The notes below the pieces were generated by a model, which was not told where the DNA came from, did not search any database, and was given only the letters and a program-made list of their open reading frames with translations. This document shows positions 36,953 through 51,203 of a DNA stretch of 64,000 nt, in pieces (the stretch's first letter is position 1; every line of letters starts with the position of its first letter). The translations under genes were made by a program, and so were the position numbers. This DNA is from Ianthella basta (taxonomy: Eukaryota > Porifera > Demospongiae > Verongiida > Ianthellidae). The stretch lies in the NCBI GenBank assembly GCA_964019415.1, contig OZ025870.1, positions 7,310,915 through 7,374,914 of the forward strand. Reading direction: 5' to 3'.

Positions 36953-39900
36953 TCCTACCCATTTGGAAGCTGAAAGTCTTACCCTCCCAAACTCCAGTGA
37001 ATGACTCTAGATATTGCAAATGACGTTTCTCCTGCACAGTTGCAAGGGGGGAGTCTTACCCACCCAAACTCCAGTGCATGACTCTAGATGTTGCAAACGA
37101 CATTTCTCCTGAACACAAGTAAGGGTGGAGTCTCACCCACCCAAACACCGGTGAATGACTCGAGATGTTGAAAACAACATTTCTCTTGCCCTCAAGCTAG
37201 GGATGAGTCTTACCCACCCCAACGCTAGTGCATAACTCCAGATGTTGCAAACGACTTTTCTACTGCCCATTAACAAGTGGAGAGTCTTACCCACCCAAAC
37301 TCATGTGCATGACTCTAGATGTTGCAAGCGACTGTTCTCCCACCCAATACCAAGGGGGGGAGTCTTACCCACCCAAACTCATGTGCATGACTCTAAATGT
37401 TGCAAACGACTTTTCTCCTACCTATTAGCAAGGGGAGAGTCTTACCCACCCAAACTCCACAGCATGATTCTAGGTGTTGCAAATGACTTTTCTCCTACCC
37501 ATTAGCAAGGGGGGAGTCTTACCCACCCAAACTCTGGTGCATGACTGCAGATGTTGCAATTCAACTTTCTCCTGCCCATGGTAAAGTCTTACCAACTCTT
37601 ACTCTAGTGCAAGACCGTAGATGTTGCAATCGACTTTTCTCCTGCCCATTAGCAAGGGGGTAGTCTTACCCACCCAAACACAAGTGCATGACACTAGATG
37701 CTGCTAGCGACTTTCCTCCGGCCCATTAGGAAGGGGGGAGTCTTTCCCACCCTAACTCTAGTGAATGACTGCAGATTTTGCGAAATGTTTTTTCTGTCCT
37801 TTAGTAAGGGAGGAGTCTTACCTACCCAAACTCTAGTGTATGACTCCACATGTTAGAAATGACTTTTCTCCTGCCCACTTGCAATAGGGGAGTCTTACCC
37901 ACCCAAACTTCAGTGCATTACTCTAGATGTTGTAAAAGACTATTCTCCTGCCAACTAGAAAGGGGGGAGTCTTACCCACTCAAACTCCGGTGCATGACTC
38001 TAGATGTTGCAGACGAACTGTCTCCTGCCAGCCATAGACATGGGGGAGACTTAGAAACCCTTACTTTAGTGCAAGACTGCAGATGTTGCAAGCGACTTTT
38101 CTTCTGCCCATTAGCAAGTAGGGATTCTTACCCACCCAAACTCCAGTGCATAACTCTAGATGTTGCAAACAAATTTCTCCATCCCAGTAGCAAGGGAGGC
38201 GTCTTTCCCAAACCAACTCTAGTGCATGACTGCAGTTGTTGCAAATGACTTTTCTCCTGCGCATTAGCCAGGTCGGATTCTTACCCACCCAAACTCTAGT
38301 GTATGACTCCAGATGTTGCAAACAACTTTTCTCGTGTCCATTAGCAAGGGGGAAGTCTTACCCACCCAAACTCCAGTGCATGACTCTAGATGTTGCAAAA
38401 AACATTCCTCCTGGCCACTATCAAGGGGGGAGTCTTACCCACCCAAACTCCAGTGCTTGACTGGAGATGTTGCAAACGACTTTTCTGCTGCCCACTAGCA
38501 AGGTGGGAGTTTTACCCACCCAAACTTCAGTGCATGACTCCACATGTTGCAAACAACTTTTCTCCTGCCCAGTAGCTAGGGGGGAGTCTTACTCACCCAA
38601 ACTCTACTGCATGACTCGAGATGTTGCAAACGACTTTTCTCCTGCCCATTAGCAAGGGGGGAGTCCTACCCATCCAAACTCCACCGCATTACTCTAGACC
38701 CAACCCAAACTCATGTGCATGACTCTAGATGTTGCAAACAACTTGCAAACGACTTTTCTCCAGCCCATTTGCAAGGGGAAAGTCTTACCCACCAAAACTC
38801 ATGTGCATGAGTCTAGATGTTACAAACGACTTTTCTCCTGCCCAATAGCAAGGGCAGAGTTTTACCCACCAAAATTCTACTGCATGACTCTAGACGTTGC
38901 AAACGACTTTCCTCCTGCCCAATAGCAAGGGGGGAGTCGTACCCACCCAAACTCCAGTGCAAAACTGTAGATGTTGCAAACGACTTTTCTACTGCCCACT
39001 AGCAAGGGGATAGTCTTACTCTCCCAAACTCCAGTGCATGACTCTAGATGTTGCAAGTGACTTTTCTCCTGCCCATTAGCAAGGGGGAAGTCTTACCCGC
39101 CCAAAATCCACTGCATGTCTGCAGATATTGCAAATGAACTTTCAACTGCCCATTAGTCATGGGGAAGTCTTTCCAACCCTTACTCTAGTGCAAGACCGTA
39201 GATGTTGCAAGCGACTTTTCTCCTGCCCATTTGCAACGGGAGAGACTTATCCACCCAAACTCCAGTGCGTGACTCCAGATGTTGCAAACGACTTTTCTCC
39301 TGCCCATTGGAAAGGGGAAAGTCTTACCCACCCAAACTTTAGTGCATGACTGCAGATGTTGAAAACGACTTTTCTACTGCACATTAGCCAGGGGGGAGTC
39401 TTACCCACCCAAATTCTAGTGCATGACTCCAGATGTTGCAAACTGTTTTTATCTTGCCCTTTAAGTAAGGGTGGAGTCGTACACACCTAAACTCCAGTGC
39501 ATGACTCTAGATGTTGCAAACGACTTCTCTCCTACCCATTTGGAAGCTGAAAGTCCTACCCACTCAAACTCCAGTGAATGACTCTAGATATTGCAAATGA
39601 CGACTGTCCTGCCCAGTTGAAAGAGGAAAGCCTTACCCATCCAAACTCCAGAGCATGACTCCAGATGTTGTCAACGACATTTCTCCTGCACACTCGCAAG
39701 GAGGGAGTATTATTCACCCAAACTCCAGATCATGACTCGAGATGTTGCAAACGACCTTTCTACTACCCACAAGCTAGGGGGGGAGTCTTACCAACCCAAA
39801 CTCATGTGCATGACTATAGATGTTGCAAACAACTTTTCTCATGCCCATTAAAAAATGTAGAGTATTACCCACCCAAACTCCACTGCATAACTCTAGATGT

Positions 39901-42155
39901 TGAAAACTACTTTTCACCTGCCCATTAGCGAGGGGGGAGTCTTACACACCCAAACTCCAGTGCATGACTCGAGATGTTGCAAACGACTTTTCTGCTGCCC
40001 CATAGCAAGGGGGAAGTCTTGCCCGCACAAACTCCACTGCATGATTCCAGATATTGCAAATGACTATTCTCCTACCTATTAGCAAGGGGGGAGTTTTACC
40101 CACCATTGCTGCAGATGTTGCAAATGAACATTATCCTGCCCATAAGCCATATGAGTATCTTACCAACGCTTACTCTTGTGCAAGACCGTAGATGTTGAAA
40201 GGGACTTTTCTCCTGCCCATTAGCAAGGGGGGAGTCTTACCACCCAAAATCCAGAGCATCACTCTAGCTTTTGCAAACGATCTTTCTCCTGGCAATTAGT
40301 ACGGGGGGAGTGTTACCCACCCAAACACTAGTGCATTACCACAGATGTTGTAAACGACTTTTTGGCTACCCATTATCCAGGAGGGAGTCTTGCCTACCCA
40401 AACTCTAGTGCATGACTGCAGATGTTGCAAACGAGTATTCTCCTGCCCATCAGCCATGTGGGAGTCTTACCAACCCTTACTCTAGTGCATGACCGCAGAC
40501 GTTTCAAGTGACTTTTTTCCTACATATTAGCAAGGGGGGAGTCTCACCCACCCAAACTCAAGTGCATGACTGCAAATGTTGCAAACGACTTTTCTCCGGC
40601 TCACTAGCCAGGGGGAAGTCTTACCCACCCTAACTCTAGTGCATGACTGCAGGTGTTGCAAAATAGTTTTCTTCTGTCCTTTAGCAAGGGAGGAGTCTTA
40701 CCCATCCAAACTCTTGTGCATGACTCCACATCTTGCAAACAACTTTTTTCCTGCCCATTAGCAAGGGGGAGTCTTACCCACCCAAACTCCAGTGCATGAC
40801 TCTGGATGTTGCAAACGACTTATATCCTGCCTATTAGCAAGGGGGAGTCTTACCCACTCAAACTCTGATGCATGAGTATTGATGTTGCAAGACACTTTTC
40901 GCCTGCCAACTAGCAAGGGGGTGTCTTACCCACCCAAAATCCAGAGGATCACTCTAGATGTTTCAATTGACTTTTCTCCTGGCCATTAGGATAGGGGGAG
41001 TCTTACACACCCAAACTCAAGTGCATGACCGCAGATGTTGCAAACGACCTTTCGCCTGCCCATTAGCCAGGGGGAGTCTTGCCCACCCAAACTCTAGTGC
41101 ATGACAGCAGATGTTGCAAACGACATTTCTCCTGCCCATTAGCAAGGTGAGAGTCTTACCCACCCAAACTCAAGTGCATGACTGCAGGTGTTGCAAATGA
41201 CTTTTCTCCAGACCACTAGCCTGGGGGGAGTCTTATCCACCCTAACTCTAGTTCATGACTGCAGATGTTGCAAACGACTGTTCTCCTGCGCTTTAGACAG
41301 GGGGGAGACTTACCAACCCACGGCCAGACTCTAGTACTTGACTCCAGATGTTTCAAACGACTTTTCTCCTGTGCACTAGCAAGAGGAGAGTCTTACCCAC
41401 CCGAACTCTAGCGCATAACTCCAGATTTTGCAAACGACTTTTCTCCTGTGCATAACCTTGGGGGAATTCTTACCCACCCAAACTCTAATGCATGACTCCA
41501 GATGCTGCAAACGACTTTACTCCTGCCCATTAGCAAGGGTGGAGTCATACACACCCAAACTCCAGTGCATGACTCTAGATGTTGCAAACGACTTCTCTCC
41601 TACCCATTAGGAAGCTGGGAGTCTTACCCTCCCAAACTCCAGTGAATGACTCTAGATATTGCAAATGCCATTTCTCCTGCACAGTTGCAAGGGGGGAGTC
41701 TTACCCACCCAAACTCCAGTGCATGACTCTAGATTTAGCCAAAGGCATTTCTCCTGTCTACTAGCAAGGTCTTACCCACCCAAACTCCAGCGCATAACTC
41801 GAAATGTTGCAAATGACTTTTCTCCTGCACATTAGCAAGGGGGAAGTCATACCCACCCAAACTCCAGTTCATGACTATAGATGTTGCAAATGATATTTCT
41901 CCTGTCGACTAGAAAGGGGGGAGTCTTATCCAGCCAAACTCCAGTGCATTACTCGACATGTTGCAAACGACTTTTCTCCTTCACATTAGCAAAGGGGGAG
42001 TCTTACCCAACCAAACTCCAGTGTATGACTCGAGGTGTTGCAAACTAGTTTTCTCCTGCCCACAAGCTAGGCGGGGGAGTCCTACCCACCCAAACAGTAG
42101 TGCATGGCTCCAGATCTTGCAAACGACATTTCTCCTGCCCATTAGCAAGGGAGGA
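36953..42155 (-). repeat. 77-bp satellite array, reverse block 1c
   Basis: Reverse-oriented satellite resumes in phase after the CR1/L2-like insertion and runs uninterrupted for 5.2 kb. Units are well diverged from each other and have small deletions, for example near 37580, 38700 and 40110. It ends at a head-to-head junction near 42155 with GAGGAGCTCTTC, where orientation switches. No gene or transposon is seen. Confidence 0.92.
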
Positions 42156-42536
42156 GCTCTTCTTTTGAAGCATCTGGAGTGATGCTCCGGATTTTGGGTG
42201 GGTAAGACTCCCCCTTGCTAGTTGGCAGGAGAAAAGTAATTTCCAACATCTAGTGTCATGCACTAGAGTTTGAGTGGGTAAGACTCCGCCCTTGCTAATA
42301 GGCAGGAGATAAGTGGTTTGCAACATCTATAGTCATGCATCAGAGTTTGAGTGGGTAAGACTCCCCCCATGCTAGTGGGCAGGAGAAAAGTCGTTTGCAA
42401 CATCTAGAGTCATGCACTGGAGTTTGGGTGGGTAAGACTCCCCCTTGCTAATGGGCAGGAGAAAAGCTGTTTGCAACATGTGGAGTCATGCACTAGAGTT
42501 TGGATGGGTAAGACTCCCCCTTGCTAAAGGACAGAA

Positions 42537-42690
42537 GAAAACTATTTTGCAACATCTGCAGTCATGCACTAGAGTTAGGGTGGGTAAGACTCCCCCCTGG
42601 CTAGTGGGCCGGAGAAAACTATTTTGCAACATCTGCAGTCATGCACTAGAGTTAGGGTGGGTAAGACTCCCCCCTGGCTAGTGGGCCGGA
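42537..42690 (+). repeat. Identical adjacent 77-bp units
   Basis: Two successive units, each starting GAAAACTATTTTGCAACATC (42537 and 42614), match along the full 77 bp by eye. Neighbouring units elsewhere in this block differ at many positions, so this looks like a recent single-unit duplication. Confidence 0.85.
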
Positions 42691-45600
42691 GTAAAGGTGT
42701 TTGCAACATCTGCAGTCATGCACTTGAGTTTGGGTGGGTAAGACTCCCCCCTTACAGATGGGCAGGAGAAAAGTCGCTTGAAACATCTGCGGTCATGCAC
42801 TAGAGTAAGGGTTGGTAAGATTCCCCATGGCTAATGGGCAGGAGAATAGTCGTTTGCAACATCTGCAGTCACGCACTAGAGTTTGGGTGTGCAGGACTCA
42901 CTCCTGGATAATGGGTAGGCAAAAGTCGTTTGCAACATCTGCGGTAATGCACACGAGTTTGTATAAATAAGACTCCCTCCTTGCTAATGGGCAAGAGAAA
43001 AGTTGTTTGCAACATCTGGAGTTATGCACTAGAGTTCGGGTGGGTAAGACTCTCCTCTTGTTAGTGGGCAGGAGAAATGTTGTTTACAACATCTAGAGTT
43101 ATGCACTGGAGTTAGGGTGGGTAAGACTCCCCCCTTGCTAATGGGAAGGAGAAAAGTCGTTTGCAACATCTGCAGTCATGCACTAGAATTTGGGTGGGCA
43201 AGACCCCCCCTGGCTAATGGGCACGTGAAGAGTTGTTAGCAATATTTGCAGTCATACACTGGAGTTTGGGTGTGTAAGACCTTCATCTTGCTAGTGGGCA
43301 GTAGAAATGTTGTTTGCAACAACTAGAGTAATGCACTGGAGTTTGGGCGGGTAAGACTCCCCCCCCTTGCAACTGGGCAGGATAAACGTCATTTGCAATA
43401 TCTAGATTCATTCACTGGAGTTTGAGAGGGTAAGGCTCCTCCCTTGCTAAAGGGCAGAAGAAAATATTTTGCAAAATCTGGAGTCATGGACTGGAGTTTG
43501 GGTGGGTAAGACTACCCCATTGCTAGTGTGCAGGAGAAAAGTCCTTTGTAAAATGTGGAGCCATGCCCAAGAGTTTGGGTGAGTAAGACTTCCCCCTTGC
43601 TAATGGGCAGGTGAAAAGTCGTTTGCAACATGTGGAGTCATGCCCTAGAGTTTGGGTGGGTAAGACTTCCCTTTGCTAATGGGCAGGAGAAAAGTCGTTT
43701 GCATGATCTGGAGTCGCACACTAGAGTTTGAGTGGGTAAGACTCTTCTCTTGCTAAAGGACAGAAGAAAACTATTTTGCAAAGTCTGCAGTCATGCACTA
43801 GAGTTAGGGTGGGTAAGAGTCCCCCAAGGCTAGTGGGCTGGAGGAAAGTCGTTTGCAACATCTGAAGTCAATCACTGGAATTTGGGTGGGTAAGAGTCCC
43901 CCATTGTTAGTGGATAAGAGAAAAGTCGTTTGCAACATGTGGAGTCATGCACTTGAGTTTGGCTGGGTAAAACTCCCCACTTCCTAATGGGCAGGATAAA
44001 AGTCGCATTCAAAATCTGCGGTCATGCACTATAGTAAGGGTTGGTAAGACTCCCTGCTTGCTAATGGGCAGGATAACAGTCGTTTGCAACATCGGCAGAA
44101 TTGCACTAGAGTTTGAGTGGGCAAGACATCCCCCTGGCTAATGGGCAGGCGAAAGATTGATTGCAACATCTGCGGTCATGCACTAGAGTTTAGGTGTGCA
44201 AGACTCCCCCCGTGCTAATGGCCAGGAGAAAATTCGTTTGCAACATCTGGAGTGATGCTCTGAATTTTAGGTGGGTAAGACTCCAACCTTGCTAATGGGC
44301 AGGAGAAAAGTGGTTTACAACATCTAGAGTCATGCACCAAAGTTTGAGTGCGTAAGACTCCCCCTTTGCTAGTTGGCAGGAGAAATGTTGTTTGCAACAT
44401 CTAGAGTCATGTACATTAGTTTGGGTGGGTAAGACTCCCCCCTTGCTAATGGGCAGAAGAAAAGTCGTTTGCAACATCTAGAGTCATGCACTGGAGTTTG
44501 GGTGGGTAAGACTCCCCCCTTGCTAATGGGCAGGAGAAAAGTCGTTTGCAACATGTGGAGTCAAGCACTAGAGTTTGGGTGGGTAAGACTTTCCCTTTGC
44601 TAATGGGCAGGAGAAAGTCGATTGTATGATCTGGAGTCATACACTAATGTTTTTGATGGGTAAGACTCCTCCCTTGCTAAAGGACAGAAGAAAACTATTT
44701 TACAACATCTGCAGTCATGCACTAGAGTTCGGGTGGGTAAGACTCCACCCTGGCTAGTGGGCAGGTGAAAAGTCGTTTGCAACATCTGCAGTCACGCACT
44801 AGAGTTTGGGTGGGCAAGACTCCCTCCTGGGCAACGAGCAGGCGAAAAGTTGTTTGCAACATCTGCGGTCATGTACTAGAGTTTGGGTGGGTAAGACTCC
44901 CCCCTAGCTAGTGGGCAGGAGAAACGTCTTTTGCAACATCTAGACCCTTGCTAATGAGCAGTATAAAAGTCGTTTGCACCATCTGGAGTCCTGCACATGA
45001 GTTTGGGTGGGCATGACTCCCTAATTGCTAATGGGCAAGAGAAAAGTCGTTTGTAACATCGGGAGTTACGCACTAGAGTTCGGGTAGGTAAGATTCTCCT
45101 CTTGCTACTGGGCAAAAGAAATGCTGTTTGCAACATCTAGAATCATGCACTGGAGTTTGGGTGGGTAAGACTCCCCCTGGCTAATGGGCAGGCAAAAGGT
45201 CGTTTGTAACATTTACGGTCATGCACTAATTTTCGGTGTGTAAGACTCCCCCCTTGCAAGTGGGCAGGAGAAACGTCATCTGAAATATCGAGATTCATTA
45301 ACTGGAGTTTGGGAGGGTAAGACTCCCAGCTTCCTAATGGGTAGGAGAGAAGTCGTTTGCAACATCTAGAGCCATGCACTGGAGTTTGAGTGGGTAAGAC
45401 CCCCCCTTGCTAATGGGCAGGAAAAAAGTCGTTTGCAACATGTGGAGTCAAGCACTAGAGTTTGGGTGGGTAAGACCCCCCCTTGCTAATGGTCAGAAGT
45501 AAAGGTGTTTGTAACATCTGGAGTCATTCACTTGTGTTTGGGTGGGCAAGACTTCCCCCATGGTAGTAGGCAGGAGAAAAGTCGTTTGCAGCATCTGAAG

Positions 45601-45694
45601 TCATGCACTTGAGTTTGGGTGGGTAAGACTCCCCCCATGCTAGTGGGCAGGAGAAAAGTCGTTTGCAACATCTGAAGTTAAGCACTAGAGTTTG

Positions 45695-46156
45695 GGTGGG
45701 TAAGACTTCCCCCTTGCTAGTGGGCAGGAGAAAAGTCGTTTGGAACATCTGGAGTCATGCACTAGACTTTGGGTTGGTAAGAGTCCCCACTTTCTAGTGG
45801 GCAGGAGAAAAGCTGTATGCAACATGTGGAGTCATGCACTAGAGTATGGGTTGGTAAGACTCCCCCCTGGCAAGTGGGGTGGAGAAAAGTTGTTTGCAAC
45901 ATCTGCAGTCATGCACGTGAGTTTGGGTGGGTAAGACTTCCCCCTTGCTAGTGGGCAGGAGAAAAGTCGTTTGGAACATCTGGAGTCATGCACTAGACTT
46001 TGGGTTGGTAAGAGTCCCCACTTTCTAGTGGGCAGGAGAAAAGCCGTATGCAACATGTGGAGTTATGCACTAGAGTATGGGTTGGTAAGACTCCCCCCTG
46101 GCAAGTGGGGTGGAGAAAAGTTGTTTGCAACATCTGCAGTCATGCACGTGAGTTTG
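45695..46156 (+). repeat. 231-bp (3-unit) tandem duplication
   Basis: The order of variant units, with landmarks GTTTGGAACATCTGG, then GTATGCAACATGTGG, then GGCAAGTGGGGTGGAG, occurs twice with an offset of 231 = 3 x 77 bp. There are only a few substitutions, such as AGCTG versus AGCCG. Confidence 0.85.
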
Positions 46157-49100
46157 GGTGGGTAAGACTCCCCCCTTGCTAATGGGCAGGAGAGAAGTCG
46201 CTTGCAACATCTGCGGTCATGTACTAGAGTTAGATTGGGTAAACTCCCCCGTGGCTAATGGGCAGGCGAAAAGTCGTTTGCAACTTCTAGAGCGATGCTC
46301 TGGATTTTGGGTAGGTAAGACCCCCTCTTGCTAGTGGAATGAGAAACGTCGAATGCAACATCTAGAGTTATGCACTGGAGATGTGGAGACTGCATGACTC
46401 GAGATGTTGCATACGACTTTTCTTCTGCCCACTAGTTAAGGTGGAGGCTTACCCACCCAAACTCCAGTGCATGACTCGAGATGTTGCAAACGACTTTTCT
46501 CCTGCCCATTAGAAAGAGATTAGTCTTACCCACCCAAACTCTAGTGAATGACTCCAGATGTTGCAAACGACTTTTGTCCCGCCCATTAGAAAGGGAGACT
46601 CATAACCACCCAAACTCAATTGCATAAGTCCAGATGTTGTAAACGACTTTACTCCTGCCCATTAGTAAGGGGGGAGTCTTACAAACCCAAACTCCAGTGC
46701 ATGACTTGAGATCTTCCAAATGACTTTTCTCCTGCCCATTAGCAAGGGGGGAGTCTTACACACCTAAAGTCTGCTTCATAACTCCAGATGTTGCAAACGA
46801 CATTTCTCCTGTCCACTGGCAAGGGGGTAGTCTTGCACACCCAAAGTCAAGTGCATTACTCCAGATGTTGCAAACGACTTTTCTCCTACCCACCTCAAAG
46901 GGGGAGATTTACCCATCCAAACTCAAGTGCATAACTCTAGATGTTACAAGTGACTTTTCTCCTGCCCATTAGTAAGTGGGGAGTCTTTCCCACCTGAACT
47001 CTAGTGCATGACTGCATATGTTGCAAACGACTTTTCTACTGCCCATTAGCCAGAGGGGAGTATTACCCACTCAAACTCTAGTGCATGACTGCAGAAGTTG
47101 CAAACGGCATTTCTCCAGCCCATTAGCAAGGGGGGAGTATTAACAACCCAAAGTCTAGTGCATAACTCTATATTTTGAAAACGACTTTTCTTCTGCCTAT
47201 TAGAAAAGGGAGAGTCTTACCCACCCAAATTCTAGTGCATGACTCCAGATGTTGCTAACGGCTTTTCTCCTGCCCATTAGCAGGGGTGGAGTCTTACCCA
47301 TCTAAACTTAAGTGCATGACTACAAATGCTGTAAACGACTTTTCTCCTCCCCATTAGCAAGGGGGGAGTCTTACCAACCAAAACTCTATTGCATGACTGC
47401 AGATATTGCAAACGTCTTTTCTCCTGCCCATTAGAAAGGGCCATTCTTACTCACCCAAATTTTAGTCCTTAACTCCAGATGCGGAAAACGGCTTTCCTCT
47501 TTCCCATTGGCAAGGGAGGAGTCTTACAAAGCTAAGCTCTAGCACATGACTGCAGATGTTGCAAACGACTTCTATCCTGTCCATTAGCAAGGGGGGAGTC
47601 TCACCACCCAAATTCTAGCGCACGACTGCAGATGTAGGAAACAACTTTACTCTAGCCCATTAGTAAGGGGGAAATCTTACGCACCCAAATTCTAGTGTAT
47701 GACTCCTGCAAATGGTTTTTATCCTGCCCATTAGCAAGGTGGGAGTCTTACCCACCGAAACTCATGTGCATGACCATGATGTTGCAAACGACTTCTCTAC
47801 TAGCAATAGGCGGAATGTTACCCACATAAAATCCGGATCATGACTCTAGATATTGCAAATGATGCTTCTCCTGCCCACTAGCCAGGGGGGGAGTCTTACC
47901 CACCCAAACTCTAGTGCATGACCGCAGATGTTGCAAACGACTTTTCACCTGCACATTAGCCGGGGGAGTCTTGCCCACCAAAACTCTAGAGCATGACTGT
48001 AGATGTTGCTAACGACTTTTCTTCTGCCCATTAGCCAGGGGGGAGTCTTACCAACCTTTACTCTAGTGCATGGCTGCAGATATTGCAAGCTTCTTTCTCC
48101 TGCCCTTTAGCAAGGGAGAGTCTTATCCACCCAAACTCAAGTGCATGACTCCAGATGTTGTAAACGACTTTTATGCAGCCCATTAGCAAGGGTGGAGTCA
48201 TACACACCCAACCTCCAGTGAATGACTCTAGATATTGCAAACGACTTATCTCCTTCCCATTAGCAAGGTGGAACTCATACCCACCTAAACTCCAGTGCAT
48301 GACTCTAGATGTTGCTAACAATATTTCTCCTACCCACTAGCAAGAGGAGAGTCTTACCCACCCAAACTCTAGTGCATAACTCCAGATGTTGCAAACTACT
48401 TTTCTCCTGCTCATTAGCAAGGAGGGAGTCTTACCCACCCAAACTCATGTGCAAGACTCCAGATGTTGCAAACGACTTTATCCTGCCCATTAGTAAGGGG
48501 GGAGTGTTACACACCCAAAATCCAGTTCATGACTCCAGATGTTGCAAACTACGTTTCTCTAGTCCAGTAGCAGGGGGGGAGTCTTACCCACCAAAAATCA
48601 GAGCATCACTCTAGATGTTGCAAACGACTTTTCTCCTGGCCATTAGCACAGGGGAAGTCTTACCCGCCCAAACTCTAGTGCATGACCACAGATGTTGCAA
48701 ACGACTATTTGACTGCCCATTAGCCATGGGGGAGTCTTGCCCACCCAAACTCTACTGCATGACTGCAGATGTTGCAAACGACTTTTATCCTGCTCATTAG
48801 CCAGGGGGAGTCTTACCAAACCTTACTCTAGTGCATGACTGCAGATGTTGCAAGCGACTTTTCTTCTGCCCATGAGCAAGGAGGGAGTCTTACCCACCCA
48901 AACACAAGTGCATGAGTGCAGATGTTGCAAACAACTTTTCTGCGGTCCACAAGCCAGGGGGGAATCTTACCCACCCTAACTCTAGTACATGACTGCAGAT
49001 GTTGCAAAATAGTTTTCTTCTGTCCTTTAGCAAGGGAGGAGTCTTACCCACCCAAACTCTAGTGCATGACTCCAATTCATGCAAACGACTTTTCTCCTGC

Positions 49101-49291
49101 CCATTAGCAAGGAGTAAGTCTTACCTCCCACTAGCAAGAGGAGAGTCTTACCCACCCAAACTCTAGTGTATAACTACAGATGTTGCAAACTACTTTTCTC
49201 CTGCTCATTAGCAAAGAGGGAGTCTTACCCACCCAAACTCTAGTGTATGACCGCAGATGTTGCAAACGACCTTTCGCCTGCCCATTAGCCA

Positions 49292-49310
49292 GGGGGGGGG
49301 GGGGGGGGGG
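49292..49310 (-). repeat. Poly-G tract of 19 nt in a reverse satellite unit
   Basis: Nineteen consecutive G occupy the position of the unit's normal short G-run (C-run of the forward unit). It is the reverse-strand counterpart of the long C-runs at 6.4 and 6.75 kb. Confidence 0.9.
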
Positions 49311-51009
49311 AGTCTTGCACACCCAAACTCTACTGCATGACTGCAGATGTTGCAAACGACTTTTATCCTGCCCATTAGCCAGGGGGGAGTCTTACCAACC
49401 TTTACTCTAGTGTGACCGCAGATGTTGCAAGCGACTTTTCTCCTGCCCATTAGCAAGGGGGGTGTCTTACCCACCCTAACTTCAGTGCATGACTCCAGAT
49501 GTTGCAAACAACTTTTCTCCTGCCCATTAGCAAGGGGGGAGTCATACCCACCCAAACTCCAGTGCATGACTCAAGATGTTACAAACGACTTTTCTCCTGC
49601 CCACCAGCAATGGGGGAGACTTACCACCCCAAACTGCAGTGCATGACTCAAGATGTTGCAAACCCCTTTTCTCCTGCCCACTCGTAAGGGGGAGTCTTAC
49701 CCACCCAAACTCCAGTGCATGAATCCAGATGTTGCAAACGACGTTTCTCCTGCTCATTAGTAAGGGTAGAGTCTTACCCACCCAAACTTTGGTGCATGAC
49801 TCTAGACGCTGCAAACGACTTTTCTTCTCCCAACTAGCAAGGGGGGAGTCTTACCCACCCAAACTCCAGTGCATGACTCTACATGTTGCAAGTGACTTTT
49901 ATACTGCCCACTAGCAAGGGGGGTGTCTTAACCACCCAAACTCTAGTGCATGACTCGAGATGTTGCAAACAACATTTCTCCTGCCCACTGGTAAGGGAAG
50001 AGTCTTACCCACCAAAACTCCAGTGCATGACTCGAGATGCTAAAAAATGACCTTTCTCCTGCCCATTAGCAAGGAGGGTGTCTTACCCACCCAAACTCCA
50101 GTGCATGAGTCAAGATGTTGTAAACGACTTTTCTCCTGCCCATTAGAAAGGGAGAGTCTTACCCACCCAAACTCCATTGCATGGCTCTAGATGTTGCAAA
50201 CGACATTTCTCCTGCCCAATAGTAAGGGGAAGTCTCACCCACCCAAATTCTAGGGCATGACTCCACATGTTGCAAACAACTTTTCTCCTGCCCACTAGCA
50301 TGTGGGGAGTGTTACCCACTCAAACTCCAGTACATGACTCGAGATATTATATATGACTTTTCTTCTGCCCACTAGCAAGGGGGAGTCTTTCCCACCCAAA
50401 CTCCATGCAGGACTCTAGATGTTGTAAACGACTTTTATCCTATCCATTAGCAAGGGGGGAGTCTTACCCACCCAAACTTCAGTTCATGACTATAGATGTT
50501 GTAAATAGCTTTTCTCCTGCACACTATCAAGGGGGGAGACTTACCCACCATAACTCCAGAGCATCACTCCAGATGTTGCAAACAACTTTTTACTTGGCTT
50601 TTTGCAAGGGGGGAGTCTAACCCACCCAAACGATAGTGCATGACCGCCAATGTTGCAAATGACTATTCTCCTGATGATTAACCAGGGGGTCTTTCCCACC
50701 CAATCACCAGTGCATGACTCTAGATGTTGCAAGCGACTTTTCTCCTGCCCATTAGCAAGGGGGAGTCGTACCCACCCAAACTAAAGTGCATGACTGCAGA
50801 TGTTGCAAATGACTTTTCTCCTGCCCATTGGCCAGGGGGGAGTCTTACCCACCTAAACTCTAGTGCATGACTGCAGATGTTGCAAATGATTATTCTACTG
50901 CCCATTAAGAAGGAGGAATGTTACTCACCTGAACTCTAGTGCATTACTGAAGATTCTAACAAGCGACTTTTCCCCTGCCCACTAGAAGGGGGAATCTTAA
51001 CCACTCAAA

Positions 51010-51017
51010 CTCCAGTG
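51010..51017. repeat. 8-bp target-site duplication of the hAT element, left copy
   Basis: CTCCAGTG sits immediately outside the left inverted terminus and is repeated exactly at 53326-53333. Eight base pairs is the diagnostic target length for the hAT superfamily, and the sequence is an ordinary part of the satellite unit. Confidence 0.95.
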
Positions 51018-51033
51018 TAGTGTTGCCACGATA
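51018..51033. repeat. hAT left terminal inverted repeat
   Basis: TAGTGTTGCCACGATA matches the inverted right end at 53310-53325. Just inside are degenerate copies of the subterminal motif (TATCCCGATTA, TATCACGATATA twice). Confidence 0.93.
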
Positions 51034-51203
51034 TAAGAAAATATGTATCCCGATTATTGTAGGTTTGTATCACGATATATTGTGTATCACGATATATTAA
51101 TGAACAATTGGCACAGTGCTCAGATATAAGCCAAACACATAGAGTAATACAGCGAGCGTTAAAGCAAACAGGTGAGGTACATGCATACATGGTTTTCCAG
51201 CTG

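Larger units (their letters stand above)
42156..46385 (+). repeat. 77-bp satellite array, forward block 2
   Basis: This is a 4.2-kb island of forward-oriented satellite between two reverse blocks. Its left end joins reverse units at a small palindrome (GAGCTC). Its right end joins at ATGCACTGGAG/ATGTGGAGAC/TGCATGACT near 46381-46391. It contains a perfect one-unit duplication (42537-42690) and a 231-bp duplication (45695-46156). No gene is seen. Confidence 0.92.
46386..51017 (-). repeat. 77-bp satellite array, reverse block 2a
   Basis: Reverse-oriented satellite runs from the junction near 46386 up to the hAT insertion. It includes one extreme G-run (49292-49310) and units of mixed divergence. 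It ends in CTCCAGTG (51010-51017), the target duplication of the hAT element. No gene is seen. Confidence 0.92.
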